A stretch of DNA of 64,000 bases from Hydractinia symbiolongicarpus (Eukaryota; Cnidaria; Hydrozoa; Anthoathecata; Hydractiniidae), in assembly GCF_029227915.1 (NCBI RefSeq), contig NC_079877.1, positions 12,585,351-12,649,350 of the forward strand, written 5' to 3'. The notes under the pieces were generated by a model. It was not told the origin of the DNA. It made no database searches and was given only the letters and a program-made list of their open reading frames with translations. Made by a program: the position numbers and the translations under genes. Shown here piece by piece: positions 11,321 through 24,891 of this stretch (positions are counted from its first letter, which is position 1; every line of letters starts with the position of its first letter).

Positions 11321-12714
11321 TTGTTTGTTACTTCTGGCGGGAAATTCTTTGCAAATCTGTTTGGACATGTAGGAACTAGGACAAAGTACGCGACCTTTTG
11401 TCTGTTTCTAAACGTACAAATTTTCAACGATGGTGTATCCAGACATTTATATCCGCGAAATAATGAATGTTTAGTAACCGTTTATTCACCTTTTTTTCTA
11501 CTAACTTGACTACCTGTGAAATTTTTAACACAGGGTTACGGCTAATCAAGACCGCACCATGTTTTAAAACAGTCGTCCGGAAATGACGAATTCAAAAAAG
11601 TAGAAGCAGATCATACTAACTTTACTGACATTGAGACACACATGAAAAACTTCCTTTCCTTATTTTTTTTCAGTAAAAAGGAATGTTGCAATTAGAAAAA
11701 AAAGCGGGAAGTTATTCTCAATACTATTTTTCCTGAGATAAGTCAAATTTCGGGATGTTTCATGCAGGCGAAACTTCATGCCCTTAGATTAGAAAGCTAT
11801 CAGCTCTCATGGTGTTATTGGGTATGTGCTCACATACCCTCATTACAATGCTCTTGGTTCGTTATGTCGATTGCGTCTTCTCATTTCGAAATCATGATCA
11901 CACGGCAGCCTTATTTCATCGATGTAGGAAGCGCTTATAAATCGAATGCATGAGTATGACCAGATATTTTGATGTTGCTAGCAATCCACTTGAGAGCGAG
12001 CCCTAGTTAATATTGTGAGTAACCGCGAGAGATATAACGTTATGTTTCACTGATAGAAGTAATTAAAATTACCATGAAGTCACACTATCTCTTCTGCAAG
12101 AGTCCTTCAGCAACTCTCCCCTTGAAACAGTTTTCACACATAAAATGAGTTCTCCGATAATTGCCGACGACGGAAAAAGGCTCTATGACAAGGGTGCGAA
12201 GGTTTTATATATCACCTGCTTACACAATCTTACTACTCAGCTGGCGTTGCCTCCCTCCATGCTTCTCCGGAAGAGAAACCGCAACGTTCATCAAAGGTAG
12301 GGAACGCAGTTTAGCACCGGTCACCCATCCAGATTTCGCGCTCAGGAGACAACACTGCAGCTCATCATCGCAGTTTTAGTGAGTGCCTTTGCTGAGGAAC
12401 AAAGACGGGACGCGTACTATAGAAATGATCCTAGTAAGTACGGTCTTAGAGTGTCCGGTTAATCTCGCAAATGTGGTTAGAAAGGCCTTTGCGTTTACTT
12501 GTGGCGCACACTAAAAGATGTTGTTTAAGTAAACAGTGACAAAAAATAGATTTTCCTCGAGATTTTATGTTACTTGACGAATCGCTTAGTTTAAGGAAAG
12601 GCACACTTTTTAATTAGCCACATTTTGGCTGAATTGACAAAATCTTTATTTCCCGAGAGGCACAAATTTTAATTTGGAAACTTTTGTTGCTAAACAAATC
12701 TCCGTTTCCAAGCT
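11321..12714 (+). repeat. Satellite unit 7, long (1394 bp)
   Basis: Copy of unit 5 at offset 2790 bp, sharing its private variants (lost AAGCTT site, CACATACCC, the one-base core deletion). Confidence 0.95.
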
Positions 12715-14109
12715 TTGTTTGTTACTTCTGGCGGGAAACTCTTTGCAAATCTGTTTGGACATGTAGGAACTAGGACAAACTACGCGACCTTTTGTCTGTT
12801 TCTAAACGTACAAATTTTCAACGATGGTGTATCCAGACATTTATATCCGCGAAATAATGAATGTTTAGTAACCGTTTATTCACCTTTTTTTCTACTAACT
12901 TTACTACCTGCGGAATTTTTAACACAGGGTTATGGCTAATCAAGACCGCACCATGTTTTAAAACAGTCGTCCGGAAATGACGAATCCAAAAAAGTAGAAG
13001 CAGACCATACTAACTTTACTGACATTCAGACACATATGAAAACCTTCCTTTCCTTATTTTTTTTCAGTAAAAAGGAATGTGTCAATTAGAAAAAAAAGCG
13101 GGAAGTTATTCTCAATACTATTTTTCCTGAGATAAGTCAAAGTTCGGGAAGTTTCATGCATGCGAAACTTCATGCCCTTAGATTAGAAAGCTATCAGCTC
13201 TCATGGTGTTATTGGGTATGTGCTCACATGCCCTCATTACAATGCTCTTGGTTCGTTATGTCGATTGCGTCTTCTCATTTCGAAATCATGATCACACGGC
13301 AGCCTTATTTCATCGATGTAGGAAGCGCTTATAAATCGAATGCATGAGTATGGCCAGATACTTTGATGTTGCTAGCAATCCACTTGAGAGCGAGCCCTAG
13401 TTAATATTGTCAGTAACCGCGAGAGATATAACGTTATGTTTCACTGATAAAAGTAATTAAAATCACCATGAAGTCACACTAAATCCTCTGCAAGAGTCCT
13501 TCAGCAACTCTCCTCTTGAAACAGTTTTTACACATAAAATTAACTCTCCGATAATTGCCGACGACGGAAAAGGACTCTGTGACAAGGGTGCGAAGGTTTT
13601 ATATATCACTTGCTTACAAAATCTTACTACTCAGCTGGCGTCGCCTCCCTCCATGCTTCTCCGGAAGAGAAACCGGAACGTTCATCAAAGGTAGGGCAAC
13701 GCAGTTTAGCACCAGTCACCCATCCAGATTTTGCGCTCAGGAGACAACACTGCAGCTCATCATCGCAGTTTTAGTGAGTGCCTTTGTTGAGGAACAAAGA
13801 CGGGACGCGTACTATAGAAATGATCCTAGTAAGTACGGTCTTAGAGTGTCCGGTTAATCTCGCAAAGGTGGTTAGAAAGGCCTTTGCGTTTACTTGTGGC
13901 GCACACTAAAAGATGTTGTTTAAGTAAACAGTGACAAAAAAATAGTTTTTCCTCGAGATTTTATGTTACTTGACGAATCGCTTAGTTTATGGAAAGGTAC
14001 ACTTTTTAATTAGCCACATTTTGGCTGAATTGACAAAATCTTTATTTCCGAGAGGCACAAATTTTAATTTGGTAACTTTTGTTGCTAAACAAATCTCCAT
14101 TTCCAAGCT
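12715..14109 (+). repeat. Satellite unit 8, long (1395 bp)
   Basis: Copy of unit 6 at offset 2790 bp, except that it reads ATTGTCAGTAACC near 13409, like unit 3, where unit 6 reads ATTGTGAGTAACC. Its tail after about 13950 is of the unit 3 type, marking the end of the duplicated dimer. Confidence 0.95.
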
Positions 14110-15503
14110 TTGTTTGTTACTTCTGGCGGGAAATTCTTTGCAAATCTGTTTAGACATGTAGGAACTAGGATAAAGTACGCGACCTTTTGTCTGTTTCTAA
14201 ACGTACAAATTTTCAACGATGGTGTATCCAGACATTTATATCCGCGAAATAATGAATGTTTAGTAACCGTTTATTCACCTTTTTTTCTACTAACTTTACT
14301 ACCTGCGGAATTTTTAACACAGGGTTGTGGCTAATCAAGACCGCACCATGTTTTAAAACAGTCGTCCGGAAATGACGAATCCAAAAAAGTAGAAGCAGAC
14401 CATACTAACTTTACTGACATTCAGACACATATGAAAACCTTCCTTTCCTTATTTTTTTTCAGTAAAAAGGAATGTGTCAATTAGAAAAAAAAGCGGGAAG
14501 TTATTCTCAATACTATTTTTCCTGAGATATGTCAAAATTCGGGAAGTTTTATGCAGGCCAAACTTCATGCCCTTAGATTTGAAAGCTATCAGCTCTCATG
14601 GTGTTATTGGGTATGTGCTTACATGCCCTCATTACAATGCTCTTGGTTCGTTATGTCGATTGCGTCTTCTCATTTCGAAATCATGATCACACGGCAGCCT
14701 TATTTCATCGATGTAGGAAGCGCTTATAAATCGAATGCATGAGTATGACCAGATATATTGATGTTGCTAGCAATACACTTGAGAGCGATCCCTAGTTAAT
14801 ATTGTGAGTAACCGCGAGAGATATAACGTTATGTTTCACTGATAGAAGTAATTAAAATTACCATGAAGTCACACTATCTCTTCTGCAAGAGTCCTTCAGC
14901 AACTCTCCCCTTGAAACAGTTTTCACACATAAAATGAGTTCTCCGATAATTGCCGACGACGGAAAAAGGCTCTATGACAAGGGTGCGAAGGTTTTATATA
15001 TCACTTGCTTACAAAATCTTACCACTCAGCTGGCGTCGCCTCCCTCCATGCTTCTCCGGAAGAGAAACCGGAACGTTCATCAAAGGTAGGGCAACGCAGT
15101 TTAGCACCGTCACCCATCCAGATTTCGCGCTCAGGAGACAACACTGCAGCTCATCATCGCAGTTTTAGTGAGTGCCTTTGTTGAGGAACAAAGACGGGAC
15201 GCGTACTATAGAAATGATCCTAGTAAGTACGGTCTTAGAGTGTCCGGTTAATCTCGCAAAGGTGGTTAGAAAGGCCTTTGCGTTTACTTGTGGCGCACAC
15301 TAAAAGATGTTGTTTAAGTAAACAGTGACAAAAAATAGTTTTTCCTCGAGATTTTATGTTACTTGACGAATCGCTTAGTTTAAGGAAAGGCACACTTTTT
15401 AATTAGCCACATTTTGGCTGAATTGACAAAAACTTTGTTTCGTGAGAGGCACAAATTTTAATTTGGAAACTTTTGTTGCTAAACAAATCTCCATTTCCAA
15501 GTT
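14110..15503 (+). repeat. Satellite unit 9, long (1394 bp)
   Basis: Begins like unit 4, then switches near 14530 to a GTCAAAATTCGGGAAG type shared with units 10 and 11. The core frame is shifted by a one-base deletion (CACCGTCACC). Confidence 0.95.
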
Positions 15504-16896
15504 TTGTTTGTTACTTCTGGCGGGAAATTCTTTGCAAATCTGTTTGGACATGTAGGAACTAGGACAAAGTACGCGACCTTTTGTCTGTTTCTAAACGTAC
15601 AAATTTTCAACGATGGTGTATCCAGACATTATTATCCGCGAAATAATAAATGTTAATAACCGTTTATTCACCTTTTTTTCTACTAACTTTACTTCCTGCG
15701 AAATTTTTAACACAGGGTTATGGCTAATCAAGACCTCACCATGTTTTGAAACAGTTGTCCGGAAAGGACGAATTCAAAAAAGTAGAAGCAGACCATACTA
15801 ACTTTACTGTCATTAAGACACACATGAAAAACTTCCTTTCCTTATTTTTTTCAGTAAAAAGGGAATATTGCAATTAGAAAAAAAGCGGGAAGTTATTCTC
15901 AATACTATTTTTCCTGAGATATGTCAAAATTCGGGAAGTTTTATGCAGGCCAAGCTTCATGCCCTTAGATTTGAAAGCTATCAGCTCTCATGGTGTTATT
16001 GGGTATGTGCTCACATGCCCTCATTACAATGCTCTTGGTTCGTTATGTCGATTGCGTCTTCTCATTTCGAAATCATGATCACACGGCAGCCTTATTTCAT
16101 CGATGTAGGAAGCGCTTATAAATCGAATGCATGAGTATGACCAGATATATTGATGTTGCTAGCAATCCACTTGAGAGCGATCCCTAGTTAATATTGTGAG
16201 TAACCGCGAGAGATATAACGTTATGTTTCACTGATAGAAGTAATTAAAATTGCCATGAAGTCACACTATCTCTTCTGCAAGAGTCCTTCAGCAACTCTCC
16301 CCTTGAAACAGTTTTCACACATAAAATGAGTTCTCCGATAATTGCCGACGACGGAAAAAGGCTCTATGACAAGGGTGCGAAGGTTTTATATATCACTTGC
16401 TTACAAAATCTTACTACTCAGCTGGCGTCGCCTCCCTCCATGTTTCTCCGGAAGAGAAACCGGAAAGTTCATCAGAGGCAGGGTAACGCAGTTTAGCACC
16501 GGTCCCCCATCCAGATTTCGCGCTCAGGAGACAACACTGCAGCTCATCATCGCAGTTTTATTGAGTGCCTTTGTTGAGGAACAAAGACGGGACGCGTACT
16601 ATAGAAATGATCCTAGTAAGTACGGTCTTAGAGTGTCCGGTTAATCTCGCAAAGGTGGTTAGAAAGGCCTTTGCGTTCACTTGTGGCGCACACTAAAAGA
16701 TGTTGTTTAAGTAAACAGTGACAAAAAATAGATTTTCCTCGAAATTTTATGTTACTTGACGAATCGCTTAGTTTAAGGAAAGGCACACTTTTTAATTAGC
16801 CACATTTTGACTGAATTGGCAAAAACTTTATATCGCGAGAGGCACAAATTTTAATTTGGAAACTTTTGTTGCTAAACAAATCTCCATTTTCAAGCT
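15504..16896 (+). repeat. Satellite unit 10, long (1393 bp)
   Basis: Lost AAGCTT site (AAGTTTTG). The 126-bp segment carries TTATTATCCGCG and a small deletion (ATGTTAATAACC). Open 89-codon-type frame at 15868-16134 (88 codons) and intact core frame at 16342-16644. Confidence 0.95.
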
Positions 16897-18290
16897 TTGT
16901 TTGTTACTTCTGGCGGGAAATTCTTTGCAAATCTGTTTGGACATGTAGAAACTAGGACAAAGTACGCGACCTTTTGTCTGTTTCTAAACGTGCAAATTTT
17001 CAACGATGGTGTATCCAGACATTAATATCCGCGAAATAATGAATGTTTAGTAACCGTTTATTCACCTTTTTTTCTACTAACTTTACTACCTGCGAAAATT
17101 TTAACACAGGGTTATGGCTAATCAAGACCGCACCATGTTTTAAAACAGTCGTCCGGAAATGACGAATTCAAAAAAGTAGAAGCAGACCACACTAACTTTA
17201 CTGACATTAAGACACACATGAAAAACTTCCTTTCCTTATTTTTATTCAGTAAAAAGGAATGTTGCAATTAGAAAAAAAAGCGGGAAGTTATTCTAAATAC
17301 TATTTTTCCTGAGATATGTCAAAATTCGGGAATCTTCATGCAGGCCAAACTTCATGCCCTTAGATTAGAAAGATATCAGCTCTCATGGTGTTATTGGGTA
17401 TGTGCTCACATGCCCTCATTACAATGCTCTTGGTTCGTTATGTCGATTGCGTCTTCTCATTTCGAAATCATGATCACACGGCAGCTTTATTTCATCGATG
17501 TAGGAAGCGCTTACAAATCGAATGCATGAGTATGGCCAGATACTTTGATGTTGCTAGCAATTCACTTGAGAGCGAGCCCTAGTTAATATTGTGAGTAACC
17601 GCGAGAGATATAACGTTATGTTTCAGTGATAGAAGTAATTAAAATTACCATGAAGTCACACTATCTCTTCTGCAAGAGTCCTTCAGCAACTCTCCCCTTG
17701 AAACAGTTTTCACATATAAAATGAGTTCTTGGATAATTGCCGACGACGGAAAAAGGCTCTATGACAAGGGTGCGAAGGTTTTATATATCACTTGCTTACA
17801 AAATCTTACTACTCAGCTGGCGTCGCCTCCCTCCATGCTTCTCCGGAAGAGAAACCGGAACGTTCATCAAATGTAGGGCAACGCAGTTTAGCACCGGTCA
17901 CCCATCCAGATTTCGCGCTCAGGAGACAACACTGCAGCTCATCATCGCAGTTTTAGTGAGTGCCTTTGTTGAGGAACAAAGACGGGACGCGTACTATAGA
18001 AATGATCCTAGTAAGTACGGTCTTAGAGCGTCCGGTTAACCTCGCGAAGGTGGTTAGAAAGGCCTTTGCGTTTACTTGTGGCGCACACTAATATATGTTG
18101 TTTAAGTAAACAGTGACAAAAAATAGATTTTCCTCGAGATTTTATGTTACTTGACGAATCGCTTAGTTTAAGGAAAGGCACACTTTTTAATTAGCCACAT
18201 TCTGGCTGAATTGACAAAACCTTTTTTCCCGAGAGGCACAAATTTTAATTTGGAAACTTTTGTTGCTAAACAAATCTCCATTTCCAAGCT
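16897..18290 (+). repeat. Satellite unit 11, long (1394 bp), last unit of the uninterrupted long block
   Basis: The TATAAAT motif reads TACAAAT. The core reads CATCAAATGTAGGG, so the donor-like AAAGGTAGGG is changed. The variant GAGTTCTTGG just before the core is shared with units 13, 14, 21 and 30. Confidence 0.95.
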
Positions 18291-19558
18291 TTGTTTGTTA
18301 CTTCTGGCGGGAAATTCTTTGCAAATCTGTTTGGCCATGTAGGAACTAGGACAAAGTACGCGACCTTTTGTCTGTTTCTAAACGTACATATTTTCAACGA
18401 TGGTGTTTAAAAACAGTCGTCCAGAAATGACGAATTCAAAAAAGTAGAAGCAGACCATACTAACTTTACTGACATTAAGACACACATGAAAAACTTCCTT
18501 TCCTTATTTTTTTTCAGTAAAAAGGAATGTTGCAATTAGAAAAAAAAGCGGGAAGTTATTCTCAATACTATTTTTCTTGAGATAAGTCAAAGTTCAGGAA
18601 GTTTCATGCAGGCGAAACTTCATGCGCTTAGATTAGAAAGCTTTCAGCTCTCATGGTGTTATTGGGTATGTGCTCACATGCCCTCATTACAATGCTCTTG
18701 GTTCGTTATGTCGATTGCGTCTTCTCATTTCGAAATCATGATCACACGGCAGCCTTATTTCATCGATGTTGGAAGCGCTTATAAATCGAATGCATGAGTA
18801 TGACCAGATATATTGATGTTGCTAGCAATCCACTTGAGAGCGATCCCTAGTTAATATTGTGAGTAACCGCGAGAGATATAACGTTATGTTTCACTGATAG
18901 AAGTAATTAAAATTACCATGAAGTCACACTATCTCTTCTGCAAGAGTCCTTCAGCAACTCTCCCCTTGAAACAGTTTTCACACATAAAATGAGTTCTCCG
19001 ATAATTGCCGACGACGGAAAAAGGCTCTATGACAAGGGTGCGAAGGTTTTATATATCACTTGCTTACAAAATCTTACCACTCAGCTGGCGTCGCCTCCCT
19101 CCATGCTTCTCCGGAAGAGAAACCGGAACGTTCATCAAAGGTAGGGCAATGCAGTTTAGCACCGTCATCCATCCAGATTTCGCGCTCAGGAGACAACACT
19201 GCAGCTCATCATCGCAGTTTTAGTGAGTGCCTTTGTTGAGGAACAAAGACGGGACGCGTACTATAGAAATGATCCTAGTAAGTACGGTCTTAGAGCGTCC
19301 GGTTAACCTCGCAAAGGTGGTTCGAAAGGCCTTTGCGTTCACTTGTGGCGCACACTAAAAGATGTTGTTTAAGTAAACAGTGACAAAAAATAGATTTTCC
19401 TCGAGATTTTATGTTACTTGACGAATCGCTTAGTTTAAGGAAAGGCACACTTTTTAATTAGCCACATTTTGGCTGAATTGACAAAATCTTTATTTCCTGA
19501 GAGGCACAAATTATAATTTGGAAACTTTTGTTGCTAAACAAATCTCCATTTCCAAGCT
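18291..19558 (+). repeat. Satellite unit 12, short (1268 bp), first short unit
   Basis: First unit lacking the 126-bp segment. Its junction reads GGTGTTTAAAAAC, as in unit 15, one base different from the GGTGTTTTAAAAC of all other short units. The core frame is shifted (CACCGTCATCC). Confidence 0.95.
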
Positions 19559-20830
19559 TTGTTTGTTACTTCTGGCGGGAAATTCTTTGCAAATCTGTTT
19601 GGCCATGTAGGAATTAGGACAAAGTACGCGACCTTTTGTCTGTTTCTAAACGTACAAATTTTCAACGATGGTGTTTTAAAACAGTCGTCCGGAAAAGACG
19701 AATTCAAAAAAAAGTAGAAGCAGATCATACTAACTTTACTGACATTAAGACACACATGAAAAACTTCCTTTCCTTATTTTTTTTCAGTAAAAAGGGAATG
19801 TTACAATTAGAAAAAGAAGTGGGAAGTTTTTCTCAATACTATTTTTCCTGAGATATGTCAAAATTCGGGAAGCTTCATGCAGGCCAAACTTCATGCCCTT
19901 AGATTAGAAAGATATCAGCTCTCATGGTGTTATTGGGTATGTGCTCACATGCCCTCATTACAATGCTCTTGGTTCGTTATGTCGATTGCGTCTTCTCATT
20001 TCAAAATCATGATCACACGGCAGCTTTATTTCATCGATGTAGGAAGCGCTTATAAATCGAATGCATGAGTATGACCAGATATTTTGATGTTGCTAGCAAT
20101 CCACTTGAGAGCGAGCCCTAGTTAACATTGTGAGTAACCGCGAGAGATATAACGTTATGTTTCACTGATAGAAGTAATTAAAATTACCATGAAGTCACAG
20201 TATCTCTTCTGCAAGAGTCCTTCAGCAACTCTCCCCTTGAAACAGTTTTCACATATAAAATGAGTTCTTGGATAATTGCCGACGACGGAAAAAGGCTCTA
20301 TGACAAGGGTGCGAAGGTTTTATATATCACTTGCTTACAAAATCTTACCACTCAGCTGGCGTCGCCTCCGTCCATGCTTCTCCTGAAGAGAAACCGGAAC
20401 GTTCATCAAAGGTAGGGCAACGCAGTTTAGCACCGGTCACCCATCCAGATTTCGCGCTCAGGAGACAACACTGCAGCTCATCATCGCAGTTTTAGTGAGT
20501 GCCTTTGTTGAGGAACAAAAACGGGACGCGTACTATAGAAATGATCCTAGTAAGTACGGTCTTAGAGCGTCCGGTTAACCTTGCAAAGGTGGTTCGAAAG
20601 GCCTTTGCGTTTACTTGTGGCGCACACTAAAAGATGTTGTTTAAGTGAACAGTGACAAAAAATAGATTTTCCTCGAGATTTTATGTTACTTGACGAAACG
20701 CTTAGTTTAAGGAAACGCACACTTTTTAATTAGCCACATTTTGGCTGAATTGACAAAATCTTTATTTCCCGAGAGGCACAAATTTTAATTTGGAAACTTT
20801 TGTTGCTAAACAAATCTCCATTTCCAAGCT
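19559..20830 (+). repeat. Satellite unit 13, short (1272 bp)
   Basis: Short junction GGTGTTTTAAAAC. The core frame is closed by TGA (CTCCTGAAG), as in unit 1. The A-run before GTAGAAGC is longer than usual. Confidence 0.95.
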
Positions 20831-22226
20831 TTGTTTGTTACTTCTGGCGGGAAATTCTTTGCAAATCTGTTTGGCCATGTAGGAACTAGGCCAAAGTACG
20901 CGACCTTTTGTCTGTTTCTAAACGTGCAAATTTTCAACGATGGTGTATCCAGACATTAATATCCGCGAAATAATGAATGTTTAGTAACCGTTTATTCACC
21001 TTTTTTTCTACTAACTTTACTACCTGCGAAATTTTTAACACAGGGTTATGGCTAATCAAGACCGCACCATGTTTTAAAACAGTCGTCCGGAAATGACGAA
21101 TTCAAAAAAGTAGAAGCAGACCACACTAACTTTACTGACATTAAGACACACATGAAAAACTTCCTTTCCTTATTTTTTTTCAGTAAAAAGGGAATGTTAC
21201 AATTAGAAAAAGAAGTGGGAATTTTTTCTCAATACTATTTTTCCTGAGATATGTCAAAATTCGGGAAGCTTCATGCAGGCCAAACTTCATGCCCTTAGAT
21301 TAGAAAGATATCAGCTCTCATGGTGTTATTGGGTATGTGCTCACATGCCCTCATTACAATGCTCTTGGTTCGTTATGTCGATTGCGTCTTCTCATTTCAA
21401 AATCATGATCACACGGCAGCTTTATTTCATCGATGTAGGAAGCGCTTACAAATCGAATGCAAGAGTATGGCCAGATACTTTGATGTTGCTAGCAATCCAC
21501 TTGAGAGCGAGCCCTAGTTAATATTGTGAGTAACCGCGAGAGATATAACGTTATGTTTCACTGATAGAAGTAATTAAAATTACCATGAAGTCACACTATC
21601 TCTTCTGCAAGAGTCCTTCAGCAACTCTCCCCTTGAAACAGTTTTCACATATAAAATGAGTTCTTGGATAATTGACGACGACGGAAAAAGGCTCTATGAC
21701 AAGGGTGCGAAGGTTTTATATATCACTTGCTTACAAAATCTTACTACTCAGCTGGCGTCGCCTCCCTCCATGCTTCTCCAGAAGAGAAACCGGAAGGTTC
21801 ATCAAATGTAGGGCAACGCAGTTTAGCACCGGTCACCCATCCAGATTTCGCGCTCAGGAGACAACACTGCAGCTCATCATCGCAGTTTTAGTGAGTGCCT
21901 TTGTTGAGGAACAAAGACGGGACGCGTACTATAGAAATGATCCTAGTAAGTACGGTCTTAGAGCGTCCGGTTAACCTCGCAAAGGTGGTTAGAAAGGCAT
22001 TTGCGTTTACTTGTGGCGCACACTAAAATATGTTGTTTAAGTAAACAGTGACAAAAAATAGATTTTCCTCGAGATTTTATGTTACTTGACGAATCGCTTA
22101 GTTTAAGGAAAGGCACACTTTTTAATTAGCCACATTCTGGCTGAATTGACAAAATCTTTTTTTCCCGAGAGGCACAAATTTTAATTTGGAAACTTTTGTT
22201 GCTAAACAAATCTCCATTTCCAAGCT
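20831..22226 (+). repeat. Satellite unit 14, long (1396 bp)
   Basis: Long form lying between short units. Reads GGCCAAAGTACG. The TATAAAT motif is TACAAAT, and the TGA ending the 63-codon frame reads AGA (GCAAGAGTATGG), extending that frame to 82 codons. Confidence 0.95.
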
Positions 22227-23495
22227 TTGTTTGTTACTTCTGGCGGAAAATTCTTTGCAAATCTGTTTGGCCATGTAGGAACTAGGACAAAGTACGCGAC
22301 CTTTTGTCTGTTTCTAAACGTACAAATTTTCAACGATGGTGTTTAAAAATAGTCGTCCGGAAATGACGAATTCAAAAAAGTAGAAGCAGACCATACTAAC
22401 TTTACTGACATTAAGACACACATGAAAAACTTCCTTTCCTTATTTTTTTTCAGTAAAAAGGAATGTTGCAATTAGAAAAAAAAGCGGGAAGTTATTCTCA
22501 ATACTATTTTTCCTGAGATAAGTCAAAGTTCGGGAAGTTTCATGCAGGCGAAACTTCATGCGCTTAGATTAGAAAGCTTTCAGCTCTCATGGTGTTATTG
22601 AGTATGTGCTCACATGCCCTCATTACAATGCTCTTGGTTCGTTATGTCGATTGCGTCTTCTCATTTCGAAATCATGATCACACGGCAGCCTTTTTTCATC
22701 GATGTAGGAAGCGCTTATAAATCGAATGCATGAGTATGACCAGATATATTGATGTTGCTAGCAATCCACTTGAGAGCGATCCCTAGTTAATATTGTGAGT
22801 AACCGCGAGAGATATAACGTTATGTTTCACTGATAGAAGTAATTAAAATTACCATGAAGTCACACTATCTCTTCTGCAAGAGTCCTTCAGCAACTCTCCC
22901 CTTGAAACAGTTTTCACACATAAAATGAGTTCTCCGATAATTGCCGACGACGGAAAAAGGCTCTATGACAAGGGTGCGAAGGTTTTATATATCACTTGCT
23001 TACAAAATCTCACCACTCAGCTGGCGTCGCCTCCCTCCATGCTTCTCCGGAAGAGAAACCGGAACGTTCATCAAAGGTAGGGCAACGCAGTTTAGCACCG
23101 GTCACCCATCCAGATTTCGCGCTCAGGAGACAACACTGCAGCTCATCATCGCAGTTTTAGTGAGTGCCTTTGATGAGGAACAAAGACGGGACGCGTACTA
23201 TAGAAATGATCCTAGTAAGTACGGTCTTAGAGCGTCCGGTTAACCTTGCAAAGGTGGTTCGAAAGGCCTTTGCGTTTACTTGTGGCGCACACTAAAAGAT
23301 GTTGTTTAAGTGAACAGTGACAAAAAATAGATTTTCCTCGAGATTTTATGTTACTTGACGAAACGCTTAGTTTAAGGAAACGCACACTTTTTAATTAGCC
23401 ACATTTTGGCTGAATTGACAAAATCTTTATTTCCCGAGAGGCACAAATTTTAATTTGGAAACTTTTGTTGCTAAACAAATCTCCATTTCCAAGCT
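22227..23495 (+). repeat. Satellite unit 15, short (1269 bp)
   Basis: Short junction of the GGTGTTTAAAAA type shared only with unit 12. The 63-codon frame is interrupted (TATTGAGTA). The core carries TTTGATGAGG. Confidence 0.95.
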
Positions 23496-24891
23496 TTGTT
23501 TGTTACTTCTGGCGGGAAATTCTTTGCAAATCTGTTTGGCCATGTAGGAACTAGGCCAAAGTACGCGACCTTTTGTCTGTTTCTAAACGTGCAAATTTTC
23601 AACGATGGTGTATCCAGACATTAATATCTGCGAAATAATGAATGTTTAGTAACCGTTTATTCACCTTTTTTTCTACTAACTTTACTACCTGCGAAATTTT
23701 TAACACAGGGTTATGGCTAATCAAGACCGCACCATGTTTTAAAACAGTCGTCCGGAAATGACGAATTCAAAAAAGTAGAAGCAGACCACACTAACTTTAC
23801 TGACATTAAGACACACATGAAAAACTTCCTTTCCTTATTTTTTTTCAGTAAAAAGGGAATGTTACAATTAGAAAAAGAAGTGGGAAGTTTTTCTCAATAC
23901 TATTTTTCCTGAGATATGTCAAAATTCGGGAAGCTTCATGCAGGCCAAACTTCATGCCCTTAGATTAGAAAGATATCAGCTCTCATGGTGTTATTGGGTA
24001 TGTGCTCACATGCCCTCATTACAATGCTCTTGGTTCGTTATGTCGATTGCGTCTTCTCATTTCGAAATCATGATCACACGGCAGCCTTTTTTCATCGATG
24101 TAGGAAGCGCTTATAAATCGAATGCATGAGTATGACCAGATATATTGATGTTGCTAGCAATCCACTTGAGAGCGATCCCTAGTTAATATTGTGAGTAACC
24201 GCGAGAGATATAACGTTATGTTTCACTGATAGAAGTAATTAAAATTACCATGAAGTCACACTATCTCTTCTGCAAGAGTCCTTCAGCAACTCTCCCCTTG
24301 AAACAGTTTTCACACATAAAATGAGTTCTCCGATAATTGCCGACGACGGAAAAAGGCTCTATGACAAGGGTGCGAAGGTTTTATATATCACTTGCTTACA
24401 AAATCTTACCACTCAGCTGGCGTCGCCTCCCTCCATGCTTCTCCGGAAGAGAAACCGGAACGTTCATCAAAGGTAGGGCAACGCAGTTTAGCACCGGTCA
24501 CCCATCCAGATTTCGCGCTCAGGAGACAACACTGCAGCTCATCATCGCAGTTTTAGTGAGTGACTTTGATGAGGAACAAAGACGGGACGCGTACTATAGA
24601 AATGATCCTAGTAAGTACGGTCTTAGAGCGTCCGGTTAACCTTGCAAAGGTGGTTCGAAAGGCCTTTGCGTTTACTTGTGGCGCACACTAAAAGATGTTG
24701 TTTAAGTGAACAGTGACAAAAAATAGATTTTCCTCGAGATTTTATGTTACTTGACGAAACGCTTAGTTTAAGGAAAGGCACACTTTTTAATTAGCCACAT
24801 TTTGGCTGAATTGACAAAATCTTTATTTCCCGAGAGGCACAAATTTTAATTTGGAAACTTTTGTTGCTAAACAAATCTCCATTTCCAAGCT
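23496..24891 (+). repeat. Satellite unit 16, long (1396 bp), last long unit in the window
   Basis: Shares GGCCAAAGTACG with unit 14, at offset 2665 bp (one long plus one short unit). After this unit no further copy of the 126-bp segment occurs in the window. Confidence 0.95.
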
